A DNA stretch of 64,000 bases from Roseiarcus sp963753135 (lineage in GTDB: Bacteria > Pseudomonadota > Alphaproteobacteria > Rhizobiales > Beijerinckiaceae), in the NCBI GenBank assembly GCA_963753135.1, contig CAVWBA010000017.1, positions 62,001-126,000 on the forward strand. The letters are read 5' to 3'. The position numbers and the translations under genes were made by a program. Each line of letters opens with the position of its first letter. Within the stretch, counting starts at the first letter, position 1. Shown here one piece after another: positions 10,096 to 19,832 of this stretch. The notes under the pieces were generated by a model, which was given only the letters and a program-made list of their open reading frames with translations, made no database searches and had not been told where the DNA came from.

Positions 10096-12267
10096 ATGCG
10101 AAGGGCGCACGAGGCCAGACTTTACGCATTGACCACGGCGACCGCCTGCGGACTGGCGCTGCTCGCGGGCATCGTCGGCGCGCCGACGCGAGTCGTGATG
10201 CAGAATCTGGTCTTCGACCAATATCAGCGCTGGAAGCCGCGCCCTTACGAATTCGACCAGCCCGTGCGCATTGTCGCGGTCGACGACGAATCGCTCAAGC
10301 GGCTGGGGCAATGGCCGTGGCCGCACGAGCGCCTTGGCGCGCTCGTCGACGCGTTGAAACGCGCCGGAGCCGCGGCGATCGCATTCGACTTCCTGTTCTC
10401 GGAAAAGGACCGCGGCGACGCCGCCGCTCCGGCGGACAAGACCCCCGATAGCGCCTTTGCGCGATCGATGGACGACGGGGCCGTTGTCCTGGGCAGCTTC
10501 GTCTCCGATGTGCCGAATAACGCGAGCGGTTCGACGAAGGCGGGATTCGTCACCGCCGGCGACGACGCAGCGAAGTTCTTGGCCCCATCGCCGGGGCTTC
10601 TCATGCCACTGCCCGAGCTCGCGCAGCATGCGGCCGGCATCGGCTTCCTCAACTGGCGGCCGGACGACGACAGGGTCGTGCGGCGGGTGCCGCTCATCCT
10701 CAATGTGAATGGCGCCTTGCAGCCCAGTCTCGCCATGGAAGCGCTGCGGGTCGCGCAGGGCGCCTCGACCTATATCGTCAAGTCGTTGAACGCCAGCGGC
10801 GAAACGGCTTTCGGACAATCGTACGGCGTGGTGGCGATCCGCAACGGCGACCTGACGATCCCAACCGACGCCGATGGAGACGTCAGGGTTTATTTCGCGA
10901 AAGCCGACCCGCGCCGCTCGATTCCGGCCTGGAAGGCTCTCGACCCGAAAGCGGACCTCAGCGACCTTCGCGGCAAGATCGTGTTTTTCGGCGCGTCCGC
11001 GCCGCTGCTCTCGGACATCGTCGCCACCCCCCTATCTCGATCGATGCCGGGCGTTGAAGCCCATGCGCAGATCGTCGAGCAGCTCTTGAGCGGCCAGACG
11101 CTGACGCGGCCGGATTGGGCCCCGAGCACGGAGTGGATGGCGACGGCGGTGATCTGCGCGACGCTCGTGGCGACAACATGGATCCTGAGCCCCTATCTCG
11201 CCGCGCTCGCATGCGCCGCCATGCTTGCCGCGATTTGCGCGGTGAGCTGGTTTGCCTTTTCGCGTCACGGACTGCTGATCGAGCCGACCTACCCGGCGTT
11301 CTCCGCCGCCGCCGTCTATTTTACCGGAGTCTCGACGCTCTATGCGGTGAAGCGCCACCAGGAGCGGGCAATTCGTTCCGCGTTCGGCCGATTTGTCTCG
11401 CCCGCCGTTGTCGCGCGGCTTGCGGAAATGCCTGGCGCCCTCGAGCTCGGCGGCTTGCAGCGTGAACTGACGTTGCTGTTCTGCGACATCCGCTCGTTTA
11501 CGACAATCTCGGAGGGGCTCAATGCGTCCGAGCTCACCCATTTCCTCAATCAATATCTGACGCCGATGACCGACGCCATTCTCGACCGGGAAGGCACGGT
11601 CGACAAATATATGGGCGACGCCATCATGGCGTTCTGGAACGCGCCGCTCGACGATCCCGATCATGCGGCGCATGCGGTTGAATCGGCGCTGGAAATGCGC
11701 AAAACGCTGGTCACGCTGAACGAGGGGTGGCGTGCCCAAGCCGAATCCGATGGACGTCCGTTCAAGCCGGTGCGGTTCGGCATCGGCCTCAATTCGGGCG
11801 AATGCTGCGTCGGCAATCTGGGATCGCTGCGCCGATTCGACTATTCGGCGATTGGCGACGAAGTGAACGTCGCCTCGCGTCTCGAAGGCGCCTGCAAGAT
11901 TTTCGAGGTCGACATCATCGGCAGTGAGACGGTCCATTCCGAAGCGCCGCATTTCGCCTGGCTCGAGATCGATTCCGTGTTGGTCAAGGGCAAGACGCGC
12001 CCGGTTGGTCTTTATACGCTCGCCGGAGATTCCACCGTCGCCCAAAGCGACGAATTCGCCGATCTCACCCGCCTGCATGCCGCAATGCTCTCGGCCTACC
12101 GGAACCGAGACTTCGCCGGCGCCATCTCCATGGCGAAAGAGGCTGCGGCCCGCGCCCCCGCCGCGGTTCGGGGCCTCTACTCGTACAACCTGCGCCGCTT
12201 CAGCCAATTGGCGGAAAGCGTGCAGGATGCCGACTGGCGGCCCTTAATCGCGCTGGACGAAAAATAG
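10096..12267 (+). CDS. CHASE2-domain adenylate/guanylate cyclase
   Basis: A 723-residue membrane-anchored class III nucleotidyl cyclase that makes cyclic nucleotide in response to a periplasmic signal. After an N-terminal helix (about 8-30) comes a CHASE2 sensor (about 35-335, with VAVDDESLKRLGQWPWPH and IVFFGASAPLLSD). Three helices follow (about 345-425), then the cyclase domain (about 455-640). Metal-binding aspartates are D464 (FCDIRSFTTISE) and D508 (KYMGDAIMAFW). The loop GLNSGECCVGNLGS and IGDEVNVASRLE complete the site. No cognate effector lies nearby. The gene sits alone after the mobile element, with about 250 unassigned bases before it. Confidence 0.92.
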   Translation: MRRAHEARLYALTTATACGLALLAGIVGAPTRVVMQNLVFDQYQRWKPRPYEFDQPVRIVAVDDESLKRLGQWPWPHERLGALVDALKRAGAAAIAFDFLFSEKDRGDAAAPADKTPDSAFARSMDDGAVVLGSFVSDVPNNASGSTKAGFVTAGDDAAKFLAPSPGLLMPLPELAQHAAGIGFLNWRPDDDRVVRRVPLILNVNGALQPSLAMEALRVAQGASTYIVKSLNASGETAFGQSYGVVAIRNGDLTIPTDADGDVRVYFAKADPRRSIPAWKALDPKADLSDLRGKIVFFGASAPLLSDIVATPLSRSMPGVEAHAQIVEQLLSGQTLTRPDWAPSTEWMATAVICATLVATTWILSPYLAALACAAMLAAICAVSWFAFSRHGLLIEPTYPAFSAAAVYFTGVSTLYAVKRHQERAIRSAFGRFVSPAVVARLAEMPGALELGGLQRELTLLFCDIRSFTTISEGLNASELTHFLNQYLTPMTDAILDREGTVDKYMGDAIMAFWNAPLDDPDHAAHAVESALEMRKTLVTLNEGWRAQAESDGRPFKPVRFGIGLNSGECCVGNLGSLRRFDYSAIGDEVNVASRLEGACKIFEVDIIGSETVHSEAPHFAWLEIDSVLVKGKTRPVGLYTLAGDSTVAQSDEFADLTRLHAAMLSAYRNRDFAGAISMAKEAAARAPAAVRGLYSYNLRRFSQLAESVQDADWRPLIALDEK

Positions 12268-12727
12268 TTGGTCGGCGCGGGGCGCGGCGGGGGCCCCATG
12301 CACGTCCCGCCGCGCCCACGGACCTCCCGCGTCGCTGGCCGCCGAACAGCGAGCGCCTTTATTGAGGAGCCAAAATAAGCCGACGATCGCCTATTGCAGA
12401 AAAACAGAAACTACGTTAGAGTCGGCGCATGAGCAATTCTGTCTTTCCACATGCCAAGAGCGTTGGATCATCCTGTCGCTCTACGGATGCGGCGGAAAAA
12501 GCGCCGCAAAAAATATTTGCGCGCGTTTATGCCATGTAACCCATTGAAAAGTCTCGTTTCGCACGAGAGAATCCAAGGAAATCCAAGACAATCCAATAGG
12601 TCCAAACGGGATCTTCGCAGGCCAAACGGCCCGATTCAAGAAAACCCAAACGGACCCACCGGCGAATGCCTCAGCTCATTCCACAAGGAGGCCGCGCGAA
12701 TTCTGCGCGGCCTGCCTCCTCTTCCGA
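12268..12727. other. Intergenic region with short repeats
   Basis: No convincing gene. It holds the 19-base sequence AACCCATTGAAAAGTCTCG (12538-12556), which recurs exactly at 27411-27429. Downstream are three spaced AATCCAA-type repeats between about 12570 and 12600. The function of both is unknown. Confidence 0.5.
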
Positions 12728-13261
12728 CTACATCTGCTTCTGCTGCTCGGTCCTGCTCTTCGAGGCGTGATAGCCCGCGGCGCCGGCGTCGGCCTCGCAC
12801 ATATAGGCGCCCTGCTTGGTCGTGCCGAACCAGCGCGAGCCCGAGTAATGATAGGTGTGGGACTTGCCCTTGGTGTTGACCCAGACCACCGTGTCGCCGG
12901 GGCAGCGCGCCTTGGCTTCCTGCTCCGAAGCAAACTGGCCGGCGCCTGTCGGGCGAGCGGCCTGCATGGGCTTCGGCTTCGGCTGATAGGTCGGGGCCGG
13001 AGCGGGTGCGATCGGCGCTGGAGCGGGAGCCGCGGCAGGAGCCGCAGCCGGCGTCGCGGCGCTCTCCTTCTGGGTGCGGCATTGCTTCAGGAACTGCGGC
13101 CAGGTCAGGCCGTTCGTGGTGTTGTTCGCTTTCGCGGCCTTCCAGTCATCGCCGCACTGTTTCATGATGCTTTGCGCTTGCACGGGGGCCGTCGACGCCA
13201 GACCCAGCGCGCCGGCGAACAACAGGGCCGAAAGCGCGACCCCGAAAGACTTCCTGATCAT
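12728..13261 (-). CDS. Exported protein with Ala/Pro-rich linker
   Basis: A 177-residue secreted or periplasmic protein of unknown function. The ATG at 13261 is preceded by GGAGGGAG. Residues 1-29 form a signal peptide ending AQA. The N-terminal domain has a CGDDWKAAKAN motif and WPQFLKQCR, a pattern seen in many rhizobial exported proteins. Residues about 68-105 are an Ala/Pro linker. The C-terminal domain has CPGDTVVWVNTKGKSHTYHYSG and GAYMCEADA, with conserved cysteines that could pair. It is convergent with the preceding cyclase region and monocistronic. Confidence 0.7.
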   Translation of the reverse strand: MIRKSFGVALSALLFAGALGLASTAPVQAQSIMKQCGDDWKAAKANNTTNGLTWPQFLKQCRTQKESAATPAAAPAAAPAPAPIAPAPAPTYQPKPKPMQAARPTGAGQFASEQEAKARCPGDTVVWVNTKGKSHTYHYSGSRWFGTTKQGAYMCEADAGAAGYHASKSRTEQQKQM

Positions 13262-13404
13262 CGTTACTCCCTCCGATACGGGCGTCCGGGCGACTTCGCC
13301 AGCCCACTTCCGGCCAGGCGAATCGCCGAGCTCATTCCCGCTCATGCCCCGGTTCCACTGAACCGAACATGAACATTCTGTGATCTTCGATCGGGTCGCA
13401 TGGG

Positions 13405-14961
13405 TCACCGGGCCCCGAGCCGCGCCCGCGCAAGCGCCGTCGTGTCGCTCAAGCTTCCCGAGGCGGCCAGCGCCGCCCATCCCTTCTCGCCAAGAGGCTC
13501 CGCCGTCTGGCGGCGGGCCACATCGGCGTCCGCGTCGGAGGCATCCCTTTGTCGCAAGCCGATACGCTCGAGCCGCATCGCCAGGGGCGCGTCGAGAAAA
13601 AGGCCCGCGAAGCCGACCCCGACTTCCGCCGCGACTTGAGCCGCGGCGCTGCGCTCGGCGGCTGTCGCGAAGGTCGCGTCGATGAGGACCGCCTGCCCTG
13701 CGCGAAGCGCGATCCGGGCCTTGTCGATGACCCGCTGATAGACGGCGCGCGTAACGTCGCCGGAATAGGCCGAGGCAGGCAAACGATCCGTCTCCTCGAC
13801 TCCGAACATCGCCTTGCGCTCCACGTCGCTGCGCAGCCATAGCGCGCCGGGCGCGCGGCCGATCTCGGGGGCGAGCGCGCCAGCGAGCGCGCTCTTGCCG
13901 ACGCCGGACAGCCCGCCGACCGCAACGAGGCGGGCCGGAGCATAGCCAAGAAACTCAACCGCGCGGTCGAAATAGCGGCGGGCGAGCGCGCGGGCTGCGT
14001 CGCGCCTTTCGCCCTCGAGCCGCTCGGCGCCGGCCGCCTCGACCTTGGCCCGGATTGCGGCGCGCAGGCTCAAGAACAACGGCAGCCCGGCAAGGCCGGT
14101 CAAGGCGTCCGGCGGCTCGGGGGCGAGATAGCGGTTGAAGAGGCGGTTGGCCGAGCCTCGCAAGCCGCGCTCCTCCAGATCCATCAAGAGAAAGGCTAGA
14201 TCGTAGAGAACATCCCCGCTTGCAATTTCATCCGAAAACTCCACCGCGTCGAACAAAGTCGGCTCGCCCTCGATGAGAACGATGTTGCTGAGATGCAGGT
14301 CGCCGTGACAGCGGCGGACGAAGCCGGCCTCGCCGCGCTTGAGCAGGATCGGGCGCAGGACCGCGAATGCGAGCCGCGAATCATGGGTCAGCTTACGCGC
14401 CCTGGCCAAGTCGAAGAGATCGGGCCATTGGGCGAAAGCGGCGTCGTTCTGCTCGATATAGGTCTCGAGCGCATGCGCGGCGCGCGCTGCATCCCTGAGC
14501 GGGGCGCGAGCGTGCATATTGCGGACGGCGAGCGCGAGCTTATCGATGATTGCGTCCGAAACGCCGCCCCGGTCGGCGATGCGATCAAGCGTGGCGTTCT
14601 CGTCGAATCGCCGCATGTGGACGGCCCATTCGACGATTTCGCCATCGCCCCCGAGGGCAAGCGTGCTCCCATGTCGTGTGATGGGCAGCGCCGTGAGATA
14701 GATTTGCGGTGCTGAGGCGCGGTTGACTTCGATTTCCGCCTCGCAGGCCTCACGACGCTTGTCGAGCGTCGACAGGTCCATAAAGGGGAACTTGACCGCG
14801 CGTTTAACCTTGTAAACCTCGGCGCCGGCGAGAAAGACGACCGCGCCTGCCGTATCGATTCGCCCGACCGGCTCGCTCAATCCATGCGTCTTGGGATCGG
14901 CAAGAAACCGGAACACGGCCTCCTGCGACTCGTGGGGATTGTCGGAATCGCGAATGCTCAT
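13405..14961 (-). CDS. APH-like phosphotransferase fused to P-loop kinase
   Basis: A 518-residue cytosolic protein with two domains. The N-terminal part (about 30-330) resembles aminoglycoside/choline phosphotransferases: CHGDLHLSNIVL is the catalytic loop and LFDAVEF the metal-binding Asp segment. The C-terminal part (about 345-510) is a small AAA/zeta-type kinase with Walker A GLSGVGKSALA and LIDATF. Real substrates of this common fused family are not established, so antibiotic resistance should not be assumed. Its ATG overlaps the stop of the VTT gene by four bases (ATGA), indicating translational coupling in a three-gene operon. Confidence 0.8.
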   Translation of the reverse strand: MSIRDSDNPHESQEAVFRFLADPKTHGLSEPVGRIDTAGAVVFLAGAEVYKVKRAVKFPFMDLSTLDKRREACEAEIEVNRASAPQIYLTALPITRHGSTLALGGDGEIVEWAVHMRRFDENATLDRIADRGGVSDAIIDKLALAVRNMHARAPLRDAARAAHALETYIEQNDAAFAQWPDLFDLARARKLTHDSRLAFAVLRPILLKRGEAGFVRRCHGDLHLSNIVLIEGEPTLFDAVEFSDEIASGDVLYDLAFLLMDLEERGLRGSANRLFNRYLAPEPPDALTGLAGLPLFLSLRAAIRAKVEAAGAERLEGERRDAARALARRYFDRAVEFLGYAPARLVAVGGLSGVGKSALAGALAPEIGRAPGALWLRSDVERKAMFGVEETDRLPASAYSGDVTRAVYQRVIDKARIALRAGQAVLIDATFATAAERSAAAQVAAEVGVGFAGLFLDAPLAMRLERIGLRQRDASDADADVARRQTAEPLGEKGWAALAASGSLSDTTALARARLGAR

Positions 14962-15728
14962 CGGTCGCCCGCCAAATTGGCCTCTCCCCGTTTGTCGAGG
15001 TCGGCGACGCGCTTCGCATCATGTCGGGGCGCTCGCGCCCCGTCCGCACCCTTGGCGACGAGCGCCCCGACATGCGCGACGGCCAAGGCCGTCGCAGCAA
15101 ACTCCGCGGCCATGAGCGCCCATTGAAACGGCCGAGCCGCTCCCATCGACGCCAACAGGCCGGCCCGGGCCAACGCGCCGAACGACACATAGCCGAGCAG
15201 CGCGGGAAGCGCGGCCAAGGTTCCCAACATGTAGTCGCGCAGACTGACGGCCGACAAGCCCAGCAGATAACTGGTGGCGACGAAAGGCGTCAGGGGCGAC
15301 GCGCGCAACAGGCAAACCAGTCGCCAGCCGTCTCGACCAAGCGCCGCGTCGAGATTGCGCAACTGGCTCCTGCCGCTCATTGCGCGTTCGATGCGCCCGC
15401 GGAACGCGGACCGGCTGAGCCAGAACGCGGCGAGCGCGCCGAGAAGAAGGCCTGACGTCGAGATCGCAAAGCCCCCGCCAACGCCGAAGAGCGCGCCGGC
15501 CGCCATGCCAACCAACGAAGCTGGAACGATCCCCGCCGTGGCGGCGATGACTTCAAGGCCCGCGAGACTGAGCCAGCTCGTGGTCTCGAATCGGCGCGCC
15601 AGCCCCAGCGCCGCCTCGCTCTGAGAACTGATGGCGGTCGATCCGTCGGAGCCCATGAGGCCTGTTGCAAGCCAAGCGAGCAAGAAGGCGAGGATCAGAA
15701 CTGCGAGGGCTCGTAGACTTGGCCGCAT
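14958..15728 (-). CDS. TVP38/TMEM64 (VTT) family membrane protein
   Basis: A 256-residue inner-membrane protein with about six hydrophobic segments. The VTT/DedA-like core includes GLEVIAATAGIVPASLVGMAAGALFG and RASPLTPFVATSYLLG, with the Phe-Gly-rich re-entrant loop typical of this family, which is linked to lipid scrambling and envelope homeostasis. The ATG at 15728 is internal to a longer open frame that continues into the glycosyltransferase; that continuation is a frameshift artefact, so the short form is used. It overlaps the end of the upstream gene by 34 bases and the start of the downstream gene by four. Confidence 0.75.
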   Translation of the reverse strand: MRPSLRALAVLILAFLLAWLATGLMGSDGSTAISSQSEAALGLARRFETTSWLSLAGLEVIAATAGIVPASLVGMAAGALFGVGGGFAISTSGLLLGALAAFWLSRSAFRGRIERAMSGRSQLRNLDAALGRDGWRLVCLLRASPLTPFVATSYLLGLSAVSLRDYMLGTLAALPALLGYVSFGALARAGLLASMGAARPFQWALMAAEFAATALAVAHVGALVAKGADGARAPRHDAKRVADLDKRGEANLAGDR

Positions 15729-16481
15729 GGCGGAAACTCGTCGGGCCCAATAAGACTGCAGTTCAAGAGCCCAAGACGGTGCAAGCGGTATCGCGCCGCC
15801 GCTTCCAAAACGCCAAAGCCGTAGATGACGCTGCGGAGCGGAACTCATCGACGACGCTTCCGGGAAATAGCGGGTGGGGCACGAGATCTCGCCGAGACGA
15901 AATCCCCAGTGGACGGCCTGAACGAGGACCTGATTGTCGAAGACGAAATCGTCCGAGCAACGGTCCATCGGCAGCGTCTGCAAGACGCGGCGGCTCCAAG
16001 CTCGATACCCGGTGTGATACTCGGAAAGCTTCCGCCAGAGCAAGATGTTCTCGGCGAAGGTCAGCGCGCGATTGGCGACGTATTTATAGAGCGGCATGCC
16101 GCCGGCGAGCGCCCCTCTGCCGAGGATGCGCGAACCGAGCACCACGTCATACTCGCCCGAGGCGACCATCGACGCCATCGCGGGCACAAGGCGCGGCGAA
16201 TATTGGTAGTCCGGGTGCAGCATGACCACGATGTCGGCGCCGCGTTCGAGCGCTGCGCGATAGCAGGTCTTCTGATTGGCGCCATAGCCGCGGTTGGCGT
16301 CGTGGGCCAGCGTGTGAATGCCGAGCGACCTGGCGAGTGAGATGGTTTGGTCGGCGCTGCCGTCGTCGGTCAGAATGATGTCGTCGACGATCTGCTTGGG
16401 AATGTCGTCATAAGTTTTCTTCAAAGTCAGCCCGACGTTGTAGGCCGGGAGAACGACCGCAATTCTCTGATTGTCCAGCAT
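15695..16481 (-). CDS. Family 2 glycosyltransferase (frameshifted near its end)
   Basis: A dolichyl-phosphate-mannose-synthase-like GT-A enzyme that adds a sugar from a nucleotide donor to a lipid carrier or glycan. RIAVVLPAYNVG opens the fold, LTDDGSADQT is the nucleotide-binding segment, HDANRGYGANQK and MLHPDYQYSP follow. Up to SSMS near 15840 the frame is clean; beyond it the expected family ending (VIYGFGVLEAAARYRLHR, stop 15695-15697) is read in the next frame. A one-base indel there makes the gene run falsely into the VTT gene. ATG 16481 is preferred over GTG 16529 because conservation begins there. Confidence 0.75.
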
Positions 16482-16610
16482 ACGGGCAAGAGTCCAACAC
16501 TCGATGTCCGACCATACTCCACTGTCCACGTTAACAAATCGTACTGTAGATCAGCTGTAGTATTGGCAAAACAATGATTAAAGCTTTCGAGATCGACACC
16601 GTTGGTGGAA

Positions 16611-18296
16611 ATGCAAGGTATTTCGTCGCCGAGTTACGTACGTAACTCCGCCACCGCCGCGTATGAAACTTGCGAGAATTTGACGGATCGCGGCGCCCAA
16701 GCGCTGCATGAGCCGGCGAGTGTAGACGTCGTATGGATCGATTGGGTCCGGCTTCTGCTCTTTGGGCTATGGCTCGCCGCCATCGGCGCGCTCGCCTGGC
16801 ATCATGTTATATGGCGGGACGAAGCGCGGGCGCTGTCCATCGCGATCCAAGGCGAGGATTGGATTGCCATGCTCCGGGGATTGCATGGCGAGGGGCATCC
16901 GGCGCTCTGGTATCTCCTCCTGCGCGCGGCCTACGGGATCACCGGGCGCCCGGAAGTTCTTCAACTCCTCGCGCTCGCCATCGCCGCCGCGGCCGCATGG
17001 CTGATTGTCTACCGCTCACCTTTTCCGCCGGCCCTGATCGGGCTCATCCTCGCCTCTCATTTTTTCATCTACGAATTTTCGGTGATGGCGCGAAACTATG
17101 GGATCGGCATGCTGATCCTGTTCGCGCTGGCGATCGCTTACCCGAGATATCGCGGACGTGGCGTCGCGCTGGGCGCGCTCCTGTTTCTGCTGTCGAACTG
17201 CAATGTGATCGCTGCGATATTGGCGGGCGCTTTCCTCCTTTTCTGGTTCGTCGAGATTCTGGAAGAGACCGGTCCTCGCTGGTCCCCGGCGATGGCCAAT
17301 TTCGCTCTGAACGCGGCGATCGCATCGGCGGGCGCGGCGCTCTGCTTCGCGACGGTCTATCCGACCTTCAACGACGCCGCTGTCGCTGCGCACCCCGCGG
17401 GCGTCGGAGCGCGCGATACCTTAAGCGCGATCGTCAACCCTGCGCCGGCCTTCGCACAACTCCTCGGATGGCATGTCGCGCCGACCTATCTCGTCGTCCC
17501 CTGGTCGCCCTTTATCGTCGCCTTGGGCGCGCCGCTCATGATCGGCGCGACATTCGGGCTCATCGAACGCAAGGGGGCGCTTCTGGCGTGTTTGGCGTCG
17601 CTCGCTTGCCTCTCCGTGTTCTTCCGGCTCGTTTATCCGGGCGACTACCGCCACGAGGCGACGTGGCTCGCCTTCGTCATCGCGATGTACTGGATCTGCT
17701 GGAAGCCGAACCGCCACTTACACCCGCGAGCCGCGCTAGACCGGAACGGGCGCAGCTTCGCCCTCGTCCGCAAGGTGGGCTTCGCTTTCTTCCTCGTCCT
17801 CATCGGCGTTCAGGCCACGCTGGGTTTCGCCGATCTCGCCTTCGCCGCGATCGTCGGAACGCTCGAAAGCCGCTCGCGCGACTTCGCTGAACTTGTGTCG
17901 CGGCGGCCTGACCTCAAGGATGCGATCCTGATCGGCGACCCGGACTATATGCTCGAACCGATGCATTATTACCTGCCCAACCGGACCTATTTCGTCCGGG
18001 AGAGGCGCTACGGCGACTATGTCCGCTTTACCCGAGCGGCCCGGCTCGAATTGACCCTCGGCGATATCCTTGACGAAGCTCGCGCCATCCGCGCTTCCAC
18101 CGGCCGGCCAGTCGCAATTCTGCTCGCATGGCCTCTCAGCGAAATGAACCCCGCCCGCGTCTACTCTGAAAGCTATGTCTGGACTTTCTCTGCGCCTGGC
18201 GATCAGATCGAGCGCTTTCGGCAGTCGACGGCGCTGCTCGCGCAATTTCCCAAAGCGACCAGCGGCGAGAGCTACGACGTCTACGTGTTGAAGTGA
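16611..18296 (+). CDS. GT-C-like polytopic membrane glycosyltransferase
   Basis: A roughly 560-residue inner-membrane protein with about ten hydrophobic segments. WRDEARAL in the first outside loop, GHPALWYLLLR and SVMARNYGIGML match the pattern of GT-C proteins (ArnT/PMT/DUF2029-like) that use lipid-linked sugars. A large C-terminal soluble part (about residues 410-561) is probably periplasmic. TTG 16602 is in frame too; ATG 16611 is chosen without a strong ribosome site. It diverges from the GT2 operon, so both may serve the same surface glycan. Substrate unknown. Confidence 0.65.
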   Translation: MQGISSPSYVRNSATAAYETCENLTDRGAQALHEPASVDVVWIDWVRLLLFGLWLAAIGALAWHHVIWRDEARALSIAIQGEDWIAMLRGLHGEGHPALWYLLLRAAYGITGRPEVLQLLALAIAAAAAWLIVYRSPFPPALIGLILASHFFIYEFSVMARNYGIGMLILFALAIAYPRYRGRGVALGALLFLLSNCNVIAAILAGAFLLFWFVEILEETGPRWSPAMANFALNAAIASAGAALCFATVYPTFNDAAVAAHPAGVGARDTLSAIVNPAPAFAQLLGWHVAPTYLVVPWSPFIVALGAPLMIGATFGLIERKGALLACLASLACLSVFFRLVYPGDYRHEATWLAFVIAMYWICWKPNRHLHPRAALDRNGRSFALVRKVGFAFFLVLIGVQATLGFADLAFAAIVGTLESRSRDFAELVSRRPDLKDAILIGDPDYMLEPMHYYLPNRTYFVRERRYGDYVRFTRAARLELTLGDILDEARAIRASTGRPVAILLAWPLSEMNPARVYSESYVWTFSAPGDQIERFRQSTALLAQFPKATSGESYDVYVLK

Positions 18297-18417
18297 AGCC
18301 GATCGCGCCCTGACGGCCGGAGCGTCCTGTCGCAAAACTGTCGTAGCGATGGTCGAACATTTGGCCCTGGTCGCCGCCGTTCGTCGTGGCGCTAGCGCCA
18401 ACCAAGGGATGCCAACA

Positions 18418-19416
18418 ATGAGCGCGGATAAGCAAGGTCCGGTCAGCGAGCTTCAGAAGCGTGTCAACACGGAGATTCAGGACAATCTCGACGAGGACAT
18501 CGAGCTGGAGCTCGAGGACGAAGAGCTCGCCGACCTCTTGTCTGATACCGAACATCTTGAAACACACGATACCTTGCCGCGCCGCCTTTATTTCAAGGAG
18601 CTCTTGCGTCTGCAGCGCGAGCTCATCAAGCTCCAGGACTGGGTCCAGGCCAAGAAGCTCAAGCTCGTCGTCATTTTCGAGGGACGAGATTCGGCGGGGA
18701 AGGGCGGGGCGATCAAACGGGTCATGCAGCGCCTCAACCCGCGCGTCGTCCGCACTGTGGCGCTGCCCGCCCCGACCGAACGCGAGCGCAGCCAATGGTA
18801 CTTCCAGCGCTACATTCCTCATCTCCCGGCCGGCGGCGAGATCGTGCTCTTTGACCGCAGCTGGTACAATCGCGCCGGCGTCGAACGGGTGATGGGCTTC
18901 TGCACCGACGAGGAATACGAGGAGTTCTTCCGCTCCGCGCCCGACTTCGAGCGCCTGTTGGTGCGTTCAGGGATCGTGCTGGTCAAATATTGGTTCTCGA
19001 TCACCGACGACGAGCAGCACCTGCGCTTCATGATGCGCATCAACGATCCCTTGAAGCAGTGGAAGCTCTCGCCCATGGACCTCGAATCGCGGAGCCGGTG
19101 GGAGGCCTACACCAAGGCGAAGGAAATCATGCTCGAGCGCACGCATATCCCGGAGGCGCCGTGGTGGGTGGTCGAAGCCGTGGACAAGAAACGCGCCCGC
19201 CTCAATTGCATCGCCCACCTTTTGACTCGCATTCCCTATCAGGAAGTGGAGCATGTGAAGCCGGTCTTGCCGCCGCGGGTGCACAGCCCCGACTACCATC
19301 GCCACCCCGTCCCGCATGAGATCTACGTGCCGGACCACTACGCCAATGTCGCGGCCGAGTACGCAGAACACGCGCAGGCCGAGGGCGGCGACGCCGCGTC
19401 GAGCGCCGCGAAGTAG
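18418..19416 (+). CDS. ppk2: Polyphosphate kinase 2
   Basis: Transfers phosphate between polyphosphate and nucleotides. The 332-residue one-domain protein fits class I PPK2. An acidic N-terminal extension (about residues 20-45) precedes a P-loop kinase fold with Walker A EGRDSAGKGG (residues 88-97) and Walker B LFDRSWYNRAGVERVMGFC with D146. The lid region KQWKLSPMDLESRSRW follows. AAGGG ten bases before ATG 18418 supports that start; ATG 18409 is also in frame. Monocistronic between a glycosyltransferase gene and a convergent toxin-antitoxin pair. Confidence 0.92.
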   Translation: MSADKQGPVSELQKRVNTEIQDNLDEDIELELEDEELADLLSDTEHLETHDTLPRRLYFKELLRLQRELIKLQDWVQAKKLKLVVIFEGRDSAGKGGAIKRVMQRLNPRVVRTVALPAPTERERSQWYFQRYIPHLPAGGEIVLFDRSWYNRAGVERVMGFCTDEEYEEFFRSAPDFERLLVRSGIVLVKYWFSITDDEQHLRFMMRINDPLKQWKLSPMDLESRSRWEAYTKAKEIMLERTHIPEAPWWVVEAVDKKRARLNCIAHLLTRIPYQEVEHVKPVLPPRVHSPDYHRHPVPHEIYVPDHYANVAAEYAEHAQAEGGDAASSAAK

Positions 19417-19440
19417 CGGGCCGACGCGGAGCCGTTCGCG

Positions 19441-19832
19441 TCACGCGATGGCGACGTCGGTGTGCGAAAAATCGTCGCCCTTGAACAAGAGCGGCTCCCA
19501 CATCGACTTGGCGAGGGCATAGGCGAAACAATCGCCGAAATTGAGCCCCGCCGGGTGGCCACTGCCTTTGCCGAAATCGCCATAGGCCGCGCGGGCGATC
19601 TCGGCCTGCTCGAGAGTCACCGGTTCGATTGCGATCCCGCCGCGGCGACTGCGTCGTCAAAGCCGCGGCTGGCGATCGGGCTTCTGGAGCCGTCGATAAC
19701 GATTGCGGCTTCGAGGTAGTTCGCCGCAGACATACGCTTCGGCTCGCCCGGATCGCTCAGCGCGCGAAAGAAGCGGTCCGCGCCGGACTCGTTCCGAACG
19801 ACGGCGACAAGAGCGGAAGCATCGACGATCAT
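19441..19832 (-). pseudogene. vapC: VapC-like PIN-domain toxin, frameshifted
   Basis: PIN-domain ribonuclease toxin of about 130 residues. It starts MIVDASALVAVV (first acidic residue D4), continues through ANYLEAAIV (conserved Glu) and DDAVAAAG, then a frame change near 19640 is needed to read IEPVTLEQAEIARAAYGDFGKG, LNFGDCFAYALA (catalytic Asp) and the end at 19441. All acidic residues are retained once the frame is corrected, so either sequencing error or recent inactivation fits. Its ATG overlaps the antitoxin stop (ATGA), the standard vapBC arrangement. Confidence 0.8.

Noticed and set aside
11032..12207. Long antisense open frame (391 codons) opposite the cyclase
   Set aside because: It mirrors the codon structure of a well-supported gene in GC-rich DNA and shows no domain.
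13405..14961. Aminoglycoside resistance gene
   Set aside because: The APH-like fold is shared by many kinases, and this fused family has no established link to resistance.
14958..16529. Apparent single gene fusing a GT2 glycosyltransferase to a VTT membrane domain
   Set aside because: The normal GT2 ending is present in the next frame and the VTT part has its own ATG, so the fusion comes from an indel near 15840.
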